Assembly (NCBI GenBank): GCA_013289615.1
Contig: JABCZO010000017.1
Coordinates: 23,641-87,640, forward strand
Direction of reading: 5' to 3'
Length of the DNA: 64,000 bases
From: Gammaproteobacteria bacterium
GTDB taxonomy: Bacteria; Pseudomonadota; Gammaproteobacteria; Steroidobacterales; Steroidobacteraceae
A program made the position numbers and the translations under genes. Every line of letters begins with the position of its first letter. Within the stretch, counting starts at the first letter, position 1. Below the pieces are notes generated by a model, which had not been told where the DNA came from, searched no databases, and saw only the letters and a list, made by a program, of their open reading frames with translations. Below, piece after piece: positions 16,168 to 25,421 of this stretch.

Positions 16168-16653
16168 CTAGGTCGCAGCGCCGATGCGCGTCCCGGACCC
16201 CAGGCCTGGGTCCTCGAGGATTGCCGCGACTCCCAGCGCCGCCATTTCCATATCCACCGCCTCCGGAACGCCGCTGACGGCTACCGCACCGACGACGGTG
16301 CCACCGATCACAATGGGCATGCCACCGCCCCAGCCGATATACCGTTGATCGCCGAAGTACGCGATGTCAAAGCCGGTTTCGGGGTGTCGCACTGCACGGC
16401 CGATGTCAACCGATGGCCTTCTTTCGCGCGCGGCGGTCCATGCCTTGTTCGCAGCGATGACGATGGACGACAGCGGCGCGCCGTCCATGCGCATAAGGGC
16501 GATGAGCTCACCGTGGTCATCGGCAATGGTGACGACCGCGGCAAGCGCGCGGCGTGTGAGCTCCCTTGAAATTGCGTCGAGCGCCCGGCGGGCATCCTCA
16601 TAGGTGAGTATCACTGACTTGGTACTCCGCTGCGGTTCAATTGGCCGATTCAT
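16168..16653 (-). CDS. GlcG/HbpS family protein
   Basis: 161 residues of the haem-degrading/haem-binding GlcG-HbpS fold. Typical blocks are LTYEDARRALDAI, AAVVTIADDHGELIALMRMDGAPLSSIVIAANKAWTAA, a GGGMPIVIGGTVVGAVAVSG core and a DMEMAALGVAAI tail. Family members accompany oxidoreductase or dehydratase genes, often with unknown substrate. ATG 16653 begins inside the 3' end of the upstream permease gene (17-nt overlap), so the pair is cotranscribed. Confidence 0.82.
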   Translation of the reverse strand: MNRPIEPQRSTKSVILTYEDARRALDAISRELTRRALAAVVTIADDHGELIALMRMDGAPLSSIVIAANKAWTAARERRPSVDIGRAVRHPETGFDIAYFGDQRYIGWGGGMPIVIGGTVVGAVAVSGVPEAVDMEMAALGVAAILEDPGLGSGTRIGAAT

Positions 16654-18112
16654 CGGGCTTGTCCCAATCTGCTTCGCCCGCTGCGGTGCTGAAGTTGCCA
16701 ACGAGCATCGTTGCACCCCGCTGAAGCGCTCCGGGTTGGCGCGCTTCAAGCCACTGCATGTAGGCAAAGCCAAGCAGCAGCGCTCCGAGGAACAGGTACG
16801 GAGTGATGTTATACGGCCAGGGGGGTATCGGGTAGACGGTAACGAATAGGACGGGCAGAAGAGCCAGGGTTGCGGCCCACGGTACCAGAACGTGCTGCCA
16901 GACGGTGAAGCGGTCGCGGTGCACCCGGCGCATATAGGACGTCAGCGCCAGGTTGGCCATGGCATAGAGGACAATGACGGCCAGCGCCGAAATCGTTTCG
17001 AGAAAGCCGAAAATATATTCCGGTTTCAACAGCAGCCCCACGAGGAGCACCGCTGCAATTCCGACTAGCTGCTGGAATGCGATTGCGAACGTAGGCGTGT
17101 GGTGGACGGGATGGATCCGTCCAAAACTGGCCGGGAGCGTGCCCGCCCGGCCCATCGTATACATCACACGTGATGCGGAGTTGGTACAGGCAAGACCGAC
17201 CGCGATCGCACTGTTGATGAGAGCCAGGACAACGAACCACCAGCCGCCTCCCCACAGCGCATGACCAAGGGCGTAGTAGGGATTGGGATTTACGGCGAAG
17301 CTGGCCATGTTGCCGGTGCCCCAGCCGACTGCGCTTGCATAGGACGTAAAGATGTAGAACACCCCAATGGCGAGCAGCGACAGGATGACTGCCTGGCCAA
17401 CCAACTTGCCCGCGCGGCGCGATTCCTGTGCGAGTGGCGCCGGGCCTTCGAAGCCGCTGAGTGACAGGATAGAAAAGACCATCCCGGCTACCACCCCTTC
17501 GAAATGATCTGGTGACGACGATGGGCTCAGCGGTGCGACATACGTAGAACCAGGTCCTGGATGGAGCAGCAGGGAAACCGCGAGCGCCAGCATGATCAGG
17601 AGTTCGAGACCGCCCAATAGCGCGGTGATCCGCATCGACAGCCGGATACCGTGACGAGTAAGCACCCAGATCACGGCGAATGTAACCAACGCGAACAGCC
17701 ACCATGCAATGTCTACGTCGAACTGAGTTCGCAACATGTCTGAGATGAGGTAGCCAAGGAACCCGGTAGTGCCTGCAGGGCCAAGGAAATCGTAGATCAG
17801 GTAGCTCCAGGTCGCCATGAAGCCAATGCGGGACCCGAGGCCACGGGTCGCAAAGGCGTAATAGCCGCCGCTTGACGGCATGTACTTGGAAAACTGCGAT
17901 ACGGTGTTGGCGATGAAAAGGCAGACGACCGTTGCCAGCAAGAACGAGAGCGGCATGGCCGGTCCCGCCTTGAGGGCGATGATCGGAAACGCGAATATTA
18001 TGTTGGCGGCTGGCGCAATATGTGTGACGCCCTGGAACACCAGCTCCGGAAGTCCGAGCGCATTGCGTCGCAACTGTGGCTGCGTGGCAGGGTTGGTCGC
18101 ATCAGCGGTCAC
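16637..18112 (-). CDS. APC superfamily amino-acid/amine permease
   Basis: About 491 residues with twelve transmembrane segments. Segment 1 carries GLPELVFQGVTHIAPAANIIFAFPII and the SGGYYAFATRGLGSRIGF block is typical of APC permeases; SGFEGPAPLAQESRRAGK marks segment 6 and the following loop. GTG 18112 has GGAG about 7 nt upstream and is chosen over TTG 18142. Next to a Gfo/Idh oxidoreductase and the inositol region, it probably imports an amino- or keto-compound used there (inference). Confidence 0.85.
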   Translation of the reverse strand: MTADATNPATQPQLRRNALGLPELVFQGVTHIAPAANIIFAFPIIALKAGPAMPLSFLLATVVCLFIANTVSQFSKYMPSSGGYYAFATRGLGSRIGFMATWSYLIYDFLGPAGTTGFLGYLISDMLRTQFDVDIAWWLFALVTFAVIWVLTRHGIRLSMRITALLGGLELLIMLALAVSLLLHPGPGSTYVAPLSPSSSPDHFEGVVAGMVFSILSLSGFEGPAPLAQESRRAGKLVGQAVILSLLAIGVFYIFTSYASAVGWGTGNMASFAVNPNPYYALGHALWGGGWWFVVLALINSAIAVGLACTNSASRVMYTMGRAGTLPASFGRIHPVHHTPTFAIAFQQLVGIAAVLLVGLLLKPEYIFGFLETISALAVIVLYAMANLALTSYMRRVHRDRFTVWQHVLVPWAATLALLPVLFVTVYPIPPWPYNITPYLFLGALLLGFAYMQWLEARQPGALQRGATMLVGNFSTAAGEADWDKPDESAN

Positions 18113-18178
18113 AGGCGGTCTCCTTGCTAAAATCGTTGGCAAGAAGCGATGGCCGATTCAACGGGTGCGCTGTTGCGC

Positions 18179-19198
18179 TTAGCGTGGTGCAGATGTCGAT
18201 GCAGCCGATAACTCAACGCAACGACCGGTGCGGGCCGACTCGGCGACAGCCGCCTCCAGACGCATGGCCGCGAGGCCGTCCTCGCCGGTGACCGGCGCCG
18301 GCTTGCCCTGGTGAAGTGCCTGCACGAATGCCATAACCGAGCGATCGAAGGACTGCGGGTAGGAGCAGGGCACCAACGACCTGATGCGTGCCGCGATTGG
18401 CCCCAGACTCGGCGTACCGGCCAGGTTTGCGCCGGTCGCCGCATCGATCGCCAGCGCGCTCTGCGTCCCGAACAGCGCAAACGACCAGAAGCATTGCGAA
18501 TAGGGGACAAGGGCCGAGCCTGACATCGTCGCGATGAAATCCGGATTGCGAAAGCGAAATGACGCCGATACGGCAACGGAAGGGTGATAGATCATATCCG
18601 CTGCATACATCCATGCCCTGCCCGCATGCGGCGTGGCCAGCGGACGTCGTCCCTGGTCGTCCACGATCGCCGCTGTTACCTCCACTGGATCGCCAAAGAA
18701 GAAACGCAGCAGATCGATCAGGTGCGCCCAGAGGTAGGCGTGCATGCTGGCGGTGTAGAGCGCCGGCTCGCCGAAGCTACCGCGGACGAGTTCCTCCTTG
18801 ATCAAACCGTGGGACGGGACACTGCGATAATTGTAGTTGACCCCCAGGGTTCGTCCTGCCCGCCGAGCGGCAGCCACCATTCTTTCGCCAATTGCAATCG
18901 TGTGCGCCATGATTTTTTCGCACAGTACATGGCATCCGGCTTCGAGCGACAGCAGCACCGGTCTTTCGTGCTCCCACTCCAGTGTTGCCACGGTGACCAC
19001 ATCGGGGCGCTCGTTGTGCAGCATTTCTTCAATAGAAACGTAGCCGCTGACACCGAATTCCTTGCCGAAGGCGTGAGCCCTGTCGAGGTTGGTGCTGCAG
19101 ACCGCTGTGACCTGGGTGTGCGGGCACTTGCGATAAGCCTGCAAATGAAACCGCGCAGCCGCGCCGGTTCCGATAATCGCGGCCTTAATATCCTTCAT
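18179..19198 (-). CDS. Gfo/Idh/MocA family oxidoreductase
   Basis: 339 residues with an N-terminal Rossmann domain (AAIIGTGAAARFHLQAYRKC) and the C-terminal alpha/beta substrate domain of the inositol dehydrogenase superfamily. The usual EKP motif reads CEKIMAHT: lysine kept, proline lost. The segment MHAYLWAHLIDLLRFFFG carries the likely active-site histidine. It is divergent from the dioxygenase gene at 19545 and 66 nt before the permease gene, suggesting one operon. Sugar or cyclitol oxidation is likely; the substrate is unknown. Confidence 0.86.
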   Translation of the reverse strand: MKDIKAAIIGTGAAARFHLQAYRKCPHTQVTAVCSTNLDRAHAFGKEFGVSGYVSIEEMLHNERPDVVTVATLEWEHERPVLLSLEAGCHVLCEKIMAHTIAIGERMVAAARRAGRTLGVNYNYRSVPSHGLIKEELVRGSFGEPALYTASMHAYLWAHLIDLLRFFFGDPVEVTAAIVDDQGRRPLATPHAGRAWMYAADMIYHPSVAVSASFRFRNPDFIATMSGSALVPYSQCFWSFALFGTQSALAIDAATGANLAGTPSLGPIAARIRSLVPCSYPQSFDRSVMAFVQALHQGKPAPVTGEDGLAAMRLEAAVAESARTGRCVELSAASTSAPR

Positions 19199-19544
19199 GT
19201 CTGCGGGGCTTCCTATTCACCGATTGCCGTTGCTTTAACGATATAATTTTCTGGAAAACGCGCGGCCCTGTGAATTCTGGACAGATCTCGCGGTCGCGGT
19301 AGGTGGAACTGCGCGGGCTGAACCGCACGTGCAACCGTCCGACGTTCAAGCGCCTGACGTTCGAAGTAAACCTGATCGGACTTTGTCGGTCAAGCGACAT
19401 GGGCGGATGTGCCTCTGATTGAAGTGAGCCCACCGACTGCATGTATGATGAGCGGCCGCGGCTATGGCGGCTGCAAACGGCGTGTGCTACACAAGGCGCC
19501 GGCGGAATAGTCCCGTCAATGTCCCACCTACGGGAGGCGACCCG
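19199..19544. other. divergent intergenic region
   Basis: This 346-nt gap separates the divergent Gfo/Idh and dioxygenase genes. A TATAAT box lies at 19242-19247 without a matching -35 at proper spacing. No TGCAAGCGCTTGCA site is present, so these two genes may sit outside the LacI regulon. GGGAGG at 19532-19537 is the ribosome site for ATG 19545. Confidence 0.5.
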
Positions 19545-20408
19545 ATGCGAGAAACGCTGGCGCAAACGAGCAGTCTGAGTGCGGATCAAATGGCCCAGTT
19601 TCACCGCGACGGCTTCGTGGCCGTGCGGCAGGTGTTCACGCCGGATGAAATTGCCGAGATTCGGGACACCTTCATGGAAATGGCCAAGAACGGTCCGGTT
19701 GACGGCCTGTCGGAGGCAAAGCAGGCGCAGAATCGCGGTGGTACCGCCCAGTACGCGCCGAACGATCCGCTGAGGTTCTACCCACGGATGTTGCATCCCC
19801 ACAATCATTTGGATAAGCCGGTTGGACCGCTGAGCATGAAATATATGCTGCATCCCAGATTGGAGCCGATCCTCGCCGCGCTGCTTGCGGAAGAACCGGT
19901 GGCGGTGCAAAGCATGTTCTATTTCAAGCCGCCGCAATCCCGCGGCCAGGCCCTGCATCAGGACAATTTCTACCTGCGGGTCAAGCCGGGCACCTGCCTG
20001 GCGGCATGGTTGGCGATCGATGACGCCGATGAAGAGAATGGCGGCATGAAGTGTGTGCCCAACACGCACAGCTATCCGATTCAGTGTCCCGAGCAATCCA
20101 ACCCGGCGGAGTCCTTCACCACCGAGCACGTAATCCCGCCTGAAGGATATCGGGTGGAGGACGTGCCACTAGGGGCTGGCGACGTGCTTTTCTTCAACGG
20201 CAATGTCATTCATGGCAGCAGTCCGAATCGCAGCAAGAATCGGTTTCGGCGCGCCTTCATCTTTCACTACGTCTCGCGTAGCACTCTGGAACTCAGTCAC
20301 TGGTACAGCACACCTTTTCGGTTCAATCGCGAGCTGCTGTCGATTCCCGTGGCAACCGGCGGCGGCCCGTGCGGCAATTCGGAGGATGGTCAGCAGGCAC
20401 CGCACTAG
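19545..20408 (+). CDS. phytanoyl-CoA dioxygenase (PhyH) family Fe(II)/2-oxoglutarate oxygenase
   Basis: 287 residues. The facial triad is visible: HQD in ALHQDNFYLRVKPG and the distal histidine in GNVIHGSSPNRSKNRFRR, whose last arginines include the likely 2-oxoglutarate anchor. WLAIDDADEENGGMKCVPNTH is a PhyH family hallmark. Such enzymes hydroxylate or oxidatively demethylate small molecules. With inositol genes next door, removal of an O- or N-methyl group from a cyclitol is an attractive but unproven role. GGGAGG stands 7 nt before ATG 19545. Confidence 0.87.
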   Translation: MRETLAQTSSLSADQMAQFHRDGFVAVRQVFTPDEIAEIRDTFMEMAKNGPVDGLSEAKQAQNRGGTAQYAPNDPLRFYPRMLHPHNHLDKPVGPLSMKYMLHPRLEPILAALLAEEPVAVQSMFYFKPPQSRGQALHQDNFYLRVKPGTCLAAWLAIDDADEENGGMKCVPNTHSYPIQCPEQSNPAESFTTEHVIPPEGYRVEDVPLGAGDVLFFNGNVIHGSSPNRSKNRFRRAFIFHYVSRSTLELSHWYSTPFRFNRELLSIPVATGGGPCGNSEDGQQAPH

Positions 20409-20416
20409 ACTGCACC

Positions 20417-20707
20417 ATGTCGAGTCCTGTACCCACTCTCCTCGGGACCACAGCGGCCATCCTTACTACCGCATCCTTTTTCCCTCAGCTTCTGCACATC
20501 TGGCGGTCGCGTGCCGCGCATGCGATCTCGGCGTCGATGTACACGATTTTCGTGATCGGCCTGCTGCTGTGGATCGTGTATGGGATCGTGATCGCGGCCT
20601 GGCCGATCATCATCGCCAACTCGATTACCGCGCTGCAGGCGATAGCGATTCTGTGGATGAAAGTGCGCTTTTCCCGCAGTGATGCGCTACCGAAGGACGT
20701 CAACTGA
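20417..20707 (+). CDS. SemiSWEET-type sugar transporter
   Basis: 96 residues, three transmembrane helices, matching bacterial SemiSWEETs (half of a eukaryotic SWEET, working as a dimer). The PQ-loop signature is ASFFPQLLHIWRSRAAHAIS and the third helix includes WPIIIANSITALQAIAILWM. SemiSWEETs move mono- or disaccharides down a gradient. ATG 20417 starts 8 nt after the dioxygenase stop. In this neighbourhood it may carry a sugar or cyclitol. Confidence 0.88.
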   Translation: MSSPVPTLLGTTAAILTTASFFPQLLHIWRSRAAHAISASMYTIFVIGLLLWIVYGIVIAAWPIIIANSITALQAIAILWMKVRFSRSDALPKDVN

Positions 20708-20727
20708 TGGCGCAGTTACCACCGCAG

Positions 20728-20741
20728 TGCAAGCGCTTGCA
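20728..20741. promoter_or_regulatory. LacI-type operator upstream of iolD
   Basis: TGCAAGCGCTTGCA is a perfect 14-bp palindrome with the central CG typical of LacI/GalR operators. Its right half supplies TTGCAA (20737-20742) as a -35 box, with TAGAGT 17 nt further on at 20760-20765, so bound repressor would occlude RNA polymerase. The same site occurs at 28756 and 31677, and its core at 27701. Confidence 0.82.
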
Positions 20742-20830
20742 ATCCCACAGTCGCTGGATTAGAGTTTAAAGCTGGCGGCTGTTTTAGCCTCCGCAATCGG
20801 AATTTCAGGGCATGCGGCGGCGAGGGGGAC

Positions 20831-22708
20831 GTGGCCTTGTCGACGGAATCGCATCATTACGCTCGACTGACCATGGCTCAGGCGCTCGTGAGGTATCTCG
20901 CGGCGCAGAAAATCGTCACCGACGGTTTCGAGCAGCAGTTGTTTGGCGGCGTGTTTGCCATCTTTGGCCACGGAAACGTGGTTTGCCTGGGCGAGGCTCT
21001 TTACGAAGCGCGGGCGGTGCTGCCGACCTGGCGTGGGCAGAACGAGCAATCGATGGGATTCGCTGCGGCCGCCTATGCGAAGGCTCATCGCCGGCGGCGG
21101 ATTTGTGTGGCGACCTCGTCGATTGGCCCAGGTGCCACGAACATGGTGACTGCGGCGGCGGTGGCGCATGCGAATCGATTGCCGGTATTGTTCTTGTCGG
21201 GCGACGTCTATCATCACCGCCTTCCGCATCCGGTTCTCCAGCAAGTCGAGCACTTTGGCGACCCTACCGTATCGGTCAACGATGCGTTCAAGCCGGTCAC
21301 GCGATACTGGGATCGCGTCACTCATCCCGCACAGCTGCTGCAGTCGCTCCCGGCCGCTATAGCCACCATGCTCGATCCGGCAGATTGCGGCCCGGCGTTT
21401 CTGGGTCTGCCGCAGGACGTTCAAGGGATCGCCTACGATTTTCCCGTTGCTTTTTTTGCGCCTCACGTTCACCGCATCCGCAGGACGCGTCCCGATCTCC
21501 AGGAGGTAGCCGCCGCTGCCGCGCGCATTCAGCGTGCGCAACGCCCGGTCATCATCGCCGGGGGTGGGGTTCACTATTCCATGGCAACGAATACGCTCGG
21601 CGAGCTCGCCGCGCGCCACAACGTTCCCGTGGTGGAGACCATCGCCGGTATGTCGACGCTGGTGCACGCGCATCCGTGCAACTACGGAATTGTCGGTGTA
21701 ACCGGCACCGAATGCGCCAATGTCATCTGCGGCGAGGCCGACGTCATCATTGCCGTGGGAACTCGCCTGCAGGATTTCACCACCGGCTCCTGGACAGTAT
21801 TCAGTGAAACTGCCCAGGTCATCGGACTCAATGCGGCGCGCTTCGATGCCACCAAGCACCTCGCGCTGCCGATCGTCGGCGATGCGCACGAGGGTCTACA
21901 GGCACTGGACGCGGCACTTGCGCACTGGCGTGCGGATTCGCTCTGGACGTCGCGCGCGAACACGCTGCGAGATCAATGGAATAGCCGACCGGAAACACGC
22001 GGCAAGACACCGGACGGGTTTCCCGCCTATGCGCAGATCGTCAACGCCGTGAACCGTCTGTGCGCGGCAGCTGACCGCGTAGTCACCGCGGCAGGCGGCC
22101 TGCCGGGTGAGATTTCGGCAAACTGGCGAGCGCGCTCGGTTGCCTCGGTCGATATCGAATACGGCTATTCGTGCATGGGCTACGAGATCGCGGGAGGATG
22201 GGGCGCGCGTATCGCGCAGATGGAAAGCGCCGATGGCGGAGACACCATCGTATTCGTCGGCGATGGTTCGTATCTGCTGCTCAATTCGGACGTTTATTCG
22301 AGCGTATTGTCCGGCCGTAAGCTCATCATCGTGCTGTGCGACAATGGTGGATTTGCCGTCATCGACAGACTTCAACGCAACACCGGCAACGTCGCATTCA
22401 ACAACTTCATCGCCGATTGCCAGTGGGATCGTGCCCCTTTTGCTGTCGACTTCGCGATGCATGCCCGCTCGATGGGAGCACACTCCGAATCGGTGGACAG
22501 CATTGCGGGGTTCGAGGCGGCATTCATGCGGGCCAAGAGCTCGGATCGTACCTACGTGATCGACGTCAAAGTCGACCCATACTCATGGAGCGAGGGCGGC
22601 AGTGCCTGGTGGGAAGTTGGCACGCCTGAGGTGAGCAACCGCCCCGAGGTGCTGGCCGCCGCCTCGGAATGGAACCTCGGGCGCGTGCGGCAGCGCCGAG
22701 GCGTTTGA
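20831..22708 (+). CDS. iolD: 3D-(3,5/4)-trihydroxycyclohexane-1,2-dione hydrolase
   Basis: 625 residues of thiamin-diphosphate enzyme fold, cleaving the cyclohexanedione ring of the inositol pathway to 5-deoxyglucuronate. The N-terminal domain has RGQNEQSMGFAAAAYAKA with the ThDP glutamate and the SIGPGATNM block. The C-terminal ThDP/Mg site is VGDGSYLLLNSDVYSSVL. The VDPYSWSEGGSAWWEVGTPEVS ending is specific to IolD. GTG 20831 is used; TTG 20837 (better placed after AGGGGG) and ATG 20873 are alternatives. It heads iolDCBJ. Confidence 0.93.
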   Translation: MALSTESHHYARLTMAQALVRYLAAQKIVTDGFEQQLFGGVFAIFGHGNVVCLGEALYEARAVLPTWRGQNEQSMGFAAAAYAKAHRRRRICVATSSIGPGATNMVTAAAVAHANRLPVLFLSGDVYHHRLPHPVLQQVEHFGDPTVSVNDAFKPVTRYWDRVTHPAQLLQSLPAAIATMLDPADCGPAFLGLPQDVQGIAYDFPVAFFAPHVHRIRRTRPDLQEVAAAAARIQRAQRPVIIAGGGVHYSMATNTLGELAARHNVPVVETIAGMSTLVHAHPCNYGIVGVTGTECANVICGEADVIIAVGTRLQDFTTGSWTVFSETAQVIGLNAARFDATKHLALPIVGDAHEGLQALDAALAHWRADSLWTSRANTLRDQWNSRPETRGKTPDGFPAYAQIVNAVNRLCAAADRVVTAAGGLPGEISANWRARSVASVDIEYGYSCMGYEIAGGWGARIAQMESADGGDTIVFVGDGSYLLLNSDVYSSVLSGRKLIIVLCDNGGFAVIDRLQRNTGNVAFNNFIADCQWDRAPFAVDFAMHARSMGAHSESVDSIAGFEAAFMRAKSSDRTYVIDVKVDPYSWSEGGSAWWEVGTPEVSNRPEVLAAASEWNLGRVRQRRGV

Positions 22709-22709
22709 G

Positions 22710-23684
22710 ATGACCCTCGCATTCGACCTCACGCGGCCGTTGGCCGCGATCGTCGTCGGTCGTGCGGGCATGGATTTGTACCCCCTACCGGACGGCACCA
22801 AGACCGAACAGGCCGGACAGTTCGCCGCCGAGATCGGCGGGTCTGCCGGCAACATTGCCGTGGCGCTGTCTCGCCAGGGCCATTCCGCAGCGCTGCTCGG
22901 ACCACTGGCGGACGATTCGGTCGGCCGCTTTGTCCGTGGGCACCTGGTCCGCTTTGGGGTCGACACCTCGCGCTGTCGGGCGGTTGGCGGCGAGCACCGC
23001 ACCAGCCTCGCCATCTGCGAGACTCGCAGCGATGACAGCGAGACCGTTTTCTATCGTAACAGCGCTGTCGATCTGCAGCTTCGCGCGGACGACTTCGATG
23101 CGGCATTCATCGGCAGCGCCGCCGTTCTGATCGTGACCGGCACCGCACTCGCGGCGGAACCTTCGCGTAGCGCGGCACTGGAGGCGCTGGCATGTGCCCG
23201 AGCGAGCGGCACCTTCGCGATTCTCGACGTGGATCATCGGCCGGTTTCCTGGCGCTCGAACGATGAGGCGATGCGCACTTACGCTGACGCTGCAAGCCGA
23301 TGCGATGCCATTGTCGGCAACGACGAGGAATTTGCGCTGATCGCCGGAGACGCGGCGCATGCGTTCGCGGTCGCGACCGGATTCGTCCGGCAAGGTGGCA
23401 GATTCGCGGTATTCAAGAAGGGCAGCGCCGGGTCGGTTACGATTACCGCCGACCGCACGTTTGAAACCGGAACTTTTGTCGTCGACGTCAAGAAACCATT
23501 CGGAGCGGGCGACGCATTTCTCGGTAACCTGGTCGGCGCGCTGCTGCGGGGCCAGTTGCTCGAGCCGGCGGTGCAGCGGGCGTCCGCGGCCGCAGCCTAC
23601 GTCGTTGCACGCCGTGGCTGCGCCTTCGCCATGCCGACCGAGGCGGAACTCGACTGGTTTTCTCAAAAGCATTCGATGAAGTGA
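22710..23684 (+). CDS. iolC: 5-dehydro-2-deoxygluconokinase
   Basis: 324-residue PfkB-family kinase, phosphorylating 5-dehydro-2-deoxygluconate. Seen are the early glycines of AAEIGGSAGNIAVALSRQG, the VGNDEEFALIAGD block, and the catalytic VKKPFGAGDAFLGNLVGALL with anion hole and base aspartate. The opening DLYPLPDGTKTEQAGQFAAEIGG, with an acceptor-binding pattern, is IolC-like. It starts 1 nt after the iolD stop and is followed directly by iolB. Confidence 0.92.
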   Translation: MTLAFDLTRPLAAIVVGRAGMDLYPLPDGTKTEQAGQFAAEIGGSAGNIAVALSRQGHSAALLGPLADDSVGRFVRGHLVRFGVDTSRCRAVGGEHRTSLAICETRSDDSETVFYRNSAVDLQLRADDFDAAFIGSAAVLIVTGTALAAEPSRSAALEALACARASGTFAILDVDHRPVSWRSNDEAMRTYADAASRCDAIVGNDEEFALIAGDAAHAFAVATGFVRQGGRFAVFKKGSAGSVTITADRTFETGTFVVDVKKPFGAGDAFLGNLVGALLRGQLLEPAVQRASAAAAYVVARRGCAFAMPTEAELDWFSQKHSMK

Positions 23685-23692
23685 GATTACTC

Positions 23693-24547
23693 ATGCACAT
23701 TCCTCATTACGACAACAACAACGCCCCCATTGTCGGCAGCGACGACCAGAGCGTACCGCTGGCCTACTTCAACATCGTTCGGTTGAAGAAGGGCGAGAGT
23801 TTCGTCTCCGCCGTGCCCGGCTACGAGACCTGCCTGGTGCCTGCCCACGGCACGATCGACGTGCAGGTGCAGGGGGAAGGCATCGACAGCAAATCCTTCG
23901 AGGCGGTCGGTGAGCGTACGTCGGTCTGGGACGGCCAGCCGTCGGCGGTATACGTACCGGTGAGCTGCAGCGCGCGCATCGTGTGCCGCTCCGACAGCAC
24001 CGAGACTTTCGTGGCCGGCGCGCGCTTCGATCAGACGTTCGAGCCGTTCGTGGTGCGGCCCGAGCATATCGACCCGGTGCAGTACGGCTCGGATGACACC
24101 AAGACCCACCGGAAGATCAAGCACATTCTCGGACAGAAGCCGCCCGGTCGGGTGGGCCGGCTGCTGGTATCGGAACTGTTCACTGTCGGTGCGGGCGGCT
24201 GGTCGGGCTATCCGCCGCACAAGCACGACAGCGATCGTATGCCCGATGAGACACGCCACAACGAGGTTTATAACTTCCGCTTCCGGCCTGAGAACGGATT
24301 CGGATTGCAGCTGTTGCAGACCGAGGGGGACGAGTTTGGCCATGCGTATCACATACGCAATGCTTCGACACTGAAAATAGCCGGCGGCTACCACCCGTGC
24401 GTCGCCGCTCCCGGCCACGAGATGTATTACTTCACGATCCTCGCCGGACAGAGCCAGCGGCCGCTGCGGCAGTTCTTCCAGCCCAGCTATGCCTATCAGG
24501 TCGAGACAATCCCGGGAATCAAGGACATGATCGCCAAGTTCAGGTAA
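23693..24547 (+). CDS. iolB: 5-deoxyglucuronate isomerase
   Basis: 284-residue cupin-type isomerase converting 5-deoxyglucuronate to 5-dehydro-2-deoxygluconate. The metal-binding region is clear: GGWSGYPPHKHD, then EVYNFRFRPENGFGLQLLQTEG and GGYHPCVAAPGHEMYYFTILAG. ATG 23693 is chosen; GTG 23681 overlapping the iolC stop would add four residues. Order iolD-iolC-iolB-iolJ is pathway-logical and all four lie on one strand with minimal gaps. Confidence 0.92.
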   Translation: MHIPHYDNNNAPIVGSDDQSVPLAYFNIVRLKKGESFVSAVPGYETCLVPAHGTIDVQVQGEGIDSKSFEAVGERTSVWDGQPSAVYVPVSCSARIVCRSDSTETFVAGARFDQTFEPFVVRPEHIDPVQYGSDDTKTHRKIKHILGQKPPGRVGRLLVSELFTVGAGGWSGYPPHKHDSDRMPDETRHNEVYNFRFRPENGFGLQLLQTEGDEFGHAYHIRNASTLKIAGGYHPCVAAPGHEMYYFTILAGQSQRPLRQFFQPSYAYQVETIPGIKDMIAKFR

Positions 24548-24557
24548 GACGCTTCGC

Positions 24558-25421
24558 ATGCTGGTCAACCTGGCGACGATCCTGTCCCCGGCAGTCGATA
24601 GCCACTATAGCGTGGCATGCTTCAATGTCTTCGGTTGGGAGGACGCAATGGCTGTGGTCGATGCGGCCGCGCAACTCGGGGCGCCGGTTATTCTTGCGGC
24701 GACCCTCGACTTGAGGAAATTCATGCCGGTGGACGTCATCGCCGTGATGCTGCGTTCGCTGGCGCAGCGCGCACCGGTCCCGGTGTGCGTTCATCTCGAT
24801 CACACCTACGAGCTGGATGAGGTATTTCGAGCGGTCGACCTGGGCTTCACCTCGGTCATGTTCGACGGGTCGCAGCTGCCGCTCGAGCAGAACATCGCCG
24901 GAACCCGTCGCGTTGTGCAATATGCGCATGCCGCTGCATGCTCGGTCGAGGCGGAGATCGGCTCGGTCCCGTATGCCGAGGGCCGCGCGCATATCAAGAC
25001 AGAACTGACCGAGGTCGGCGATGCCGTCCGTCTTGCGGGCGAGACCGGCCTGGACGCGATGGCGGTCTCGGTCGGAAACGTTCACCGCCTGACCAGCCCC
25101 AGCGCGGTAATCGACTTTGCTCTGCTCGGGCGCATCTGTGCGGCGGTTACCGTGCCGCTGGTGATCCACGGCACTTCCGGCATTCGCGACCAGGACATCG
25201 CCCGGCTCGCGCGCACGCGCGTGGCGAAATTCAACATTGGCACGGTACTGCGCCAGGCCTTTGGCAGGGGTCTGCGCGAGGGCCTCGGCCGACACGCCGA
25301 GCGCTTCGACCGGCTTGAGATCATGCGCGATGTCATGTCAACCGTGTGTTGCGAGGCGATGCGCATGATTCGACTGCTAGGTTGGCCCGAGGGTAGCGCG
25401 ACGCCAAGCGCTCAGTCGTAG
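24558..25421 (+). CDS. iolJ: class II aldolase, probable 6-phospho-5-dehydro-2-deoxygluconate aldolase
   Basis: 287-residue zinc aldolase. Zinc and catalytic residues appear in VCVHLDHTYEL (His, Asp), SVEAEIGSVP (Glu), SVGNVHRL (His), and VIHGTSGIRDQDIARLARTRVAKFNIGT (second His and substrate Asn). Class II FBP, tagatose and IolJ aldolases share these; placement after iolB points to IolJ, which yields dihydroxyacetone phosphate and malonate semialdehyde. No iolA for the semialdehyde was found in this window. Its end overlaps the convergent iolG gene by 10 nt. Confidence 0.87.
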   Translation: MLVNLATILSPAVDSHYSVACFNVFGWEDAMAVVDAAAQLGAPVILAATLDLRKFMPVDVIAVMLRSLAQRAPVPVCVHLDHTYELDEVFRAVDLGFTSVMFDGSQLPLEQNIAGTRRVVQYAHAAACSVEAEIGSVPYAEGRAHIKTELTEVGDAVRLAGETGLDAMAVSVGNVHRLTSPSAVIDFALLGRICAAVTVPLVIHGTSGIRDQDIARLARTRVAKFNIGTVLRQAFGRGLREGLGRHAERFDRLEIMRDVMSTVCCEAMRMIRLLGWPEGSATPSAQS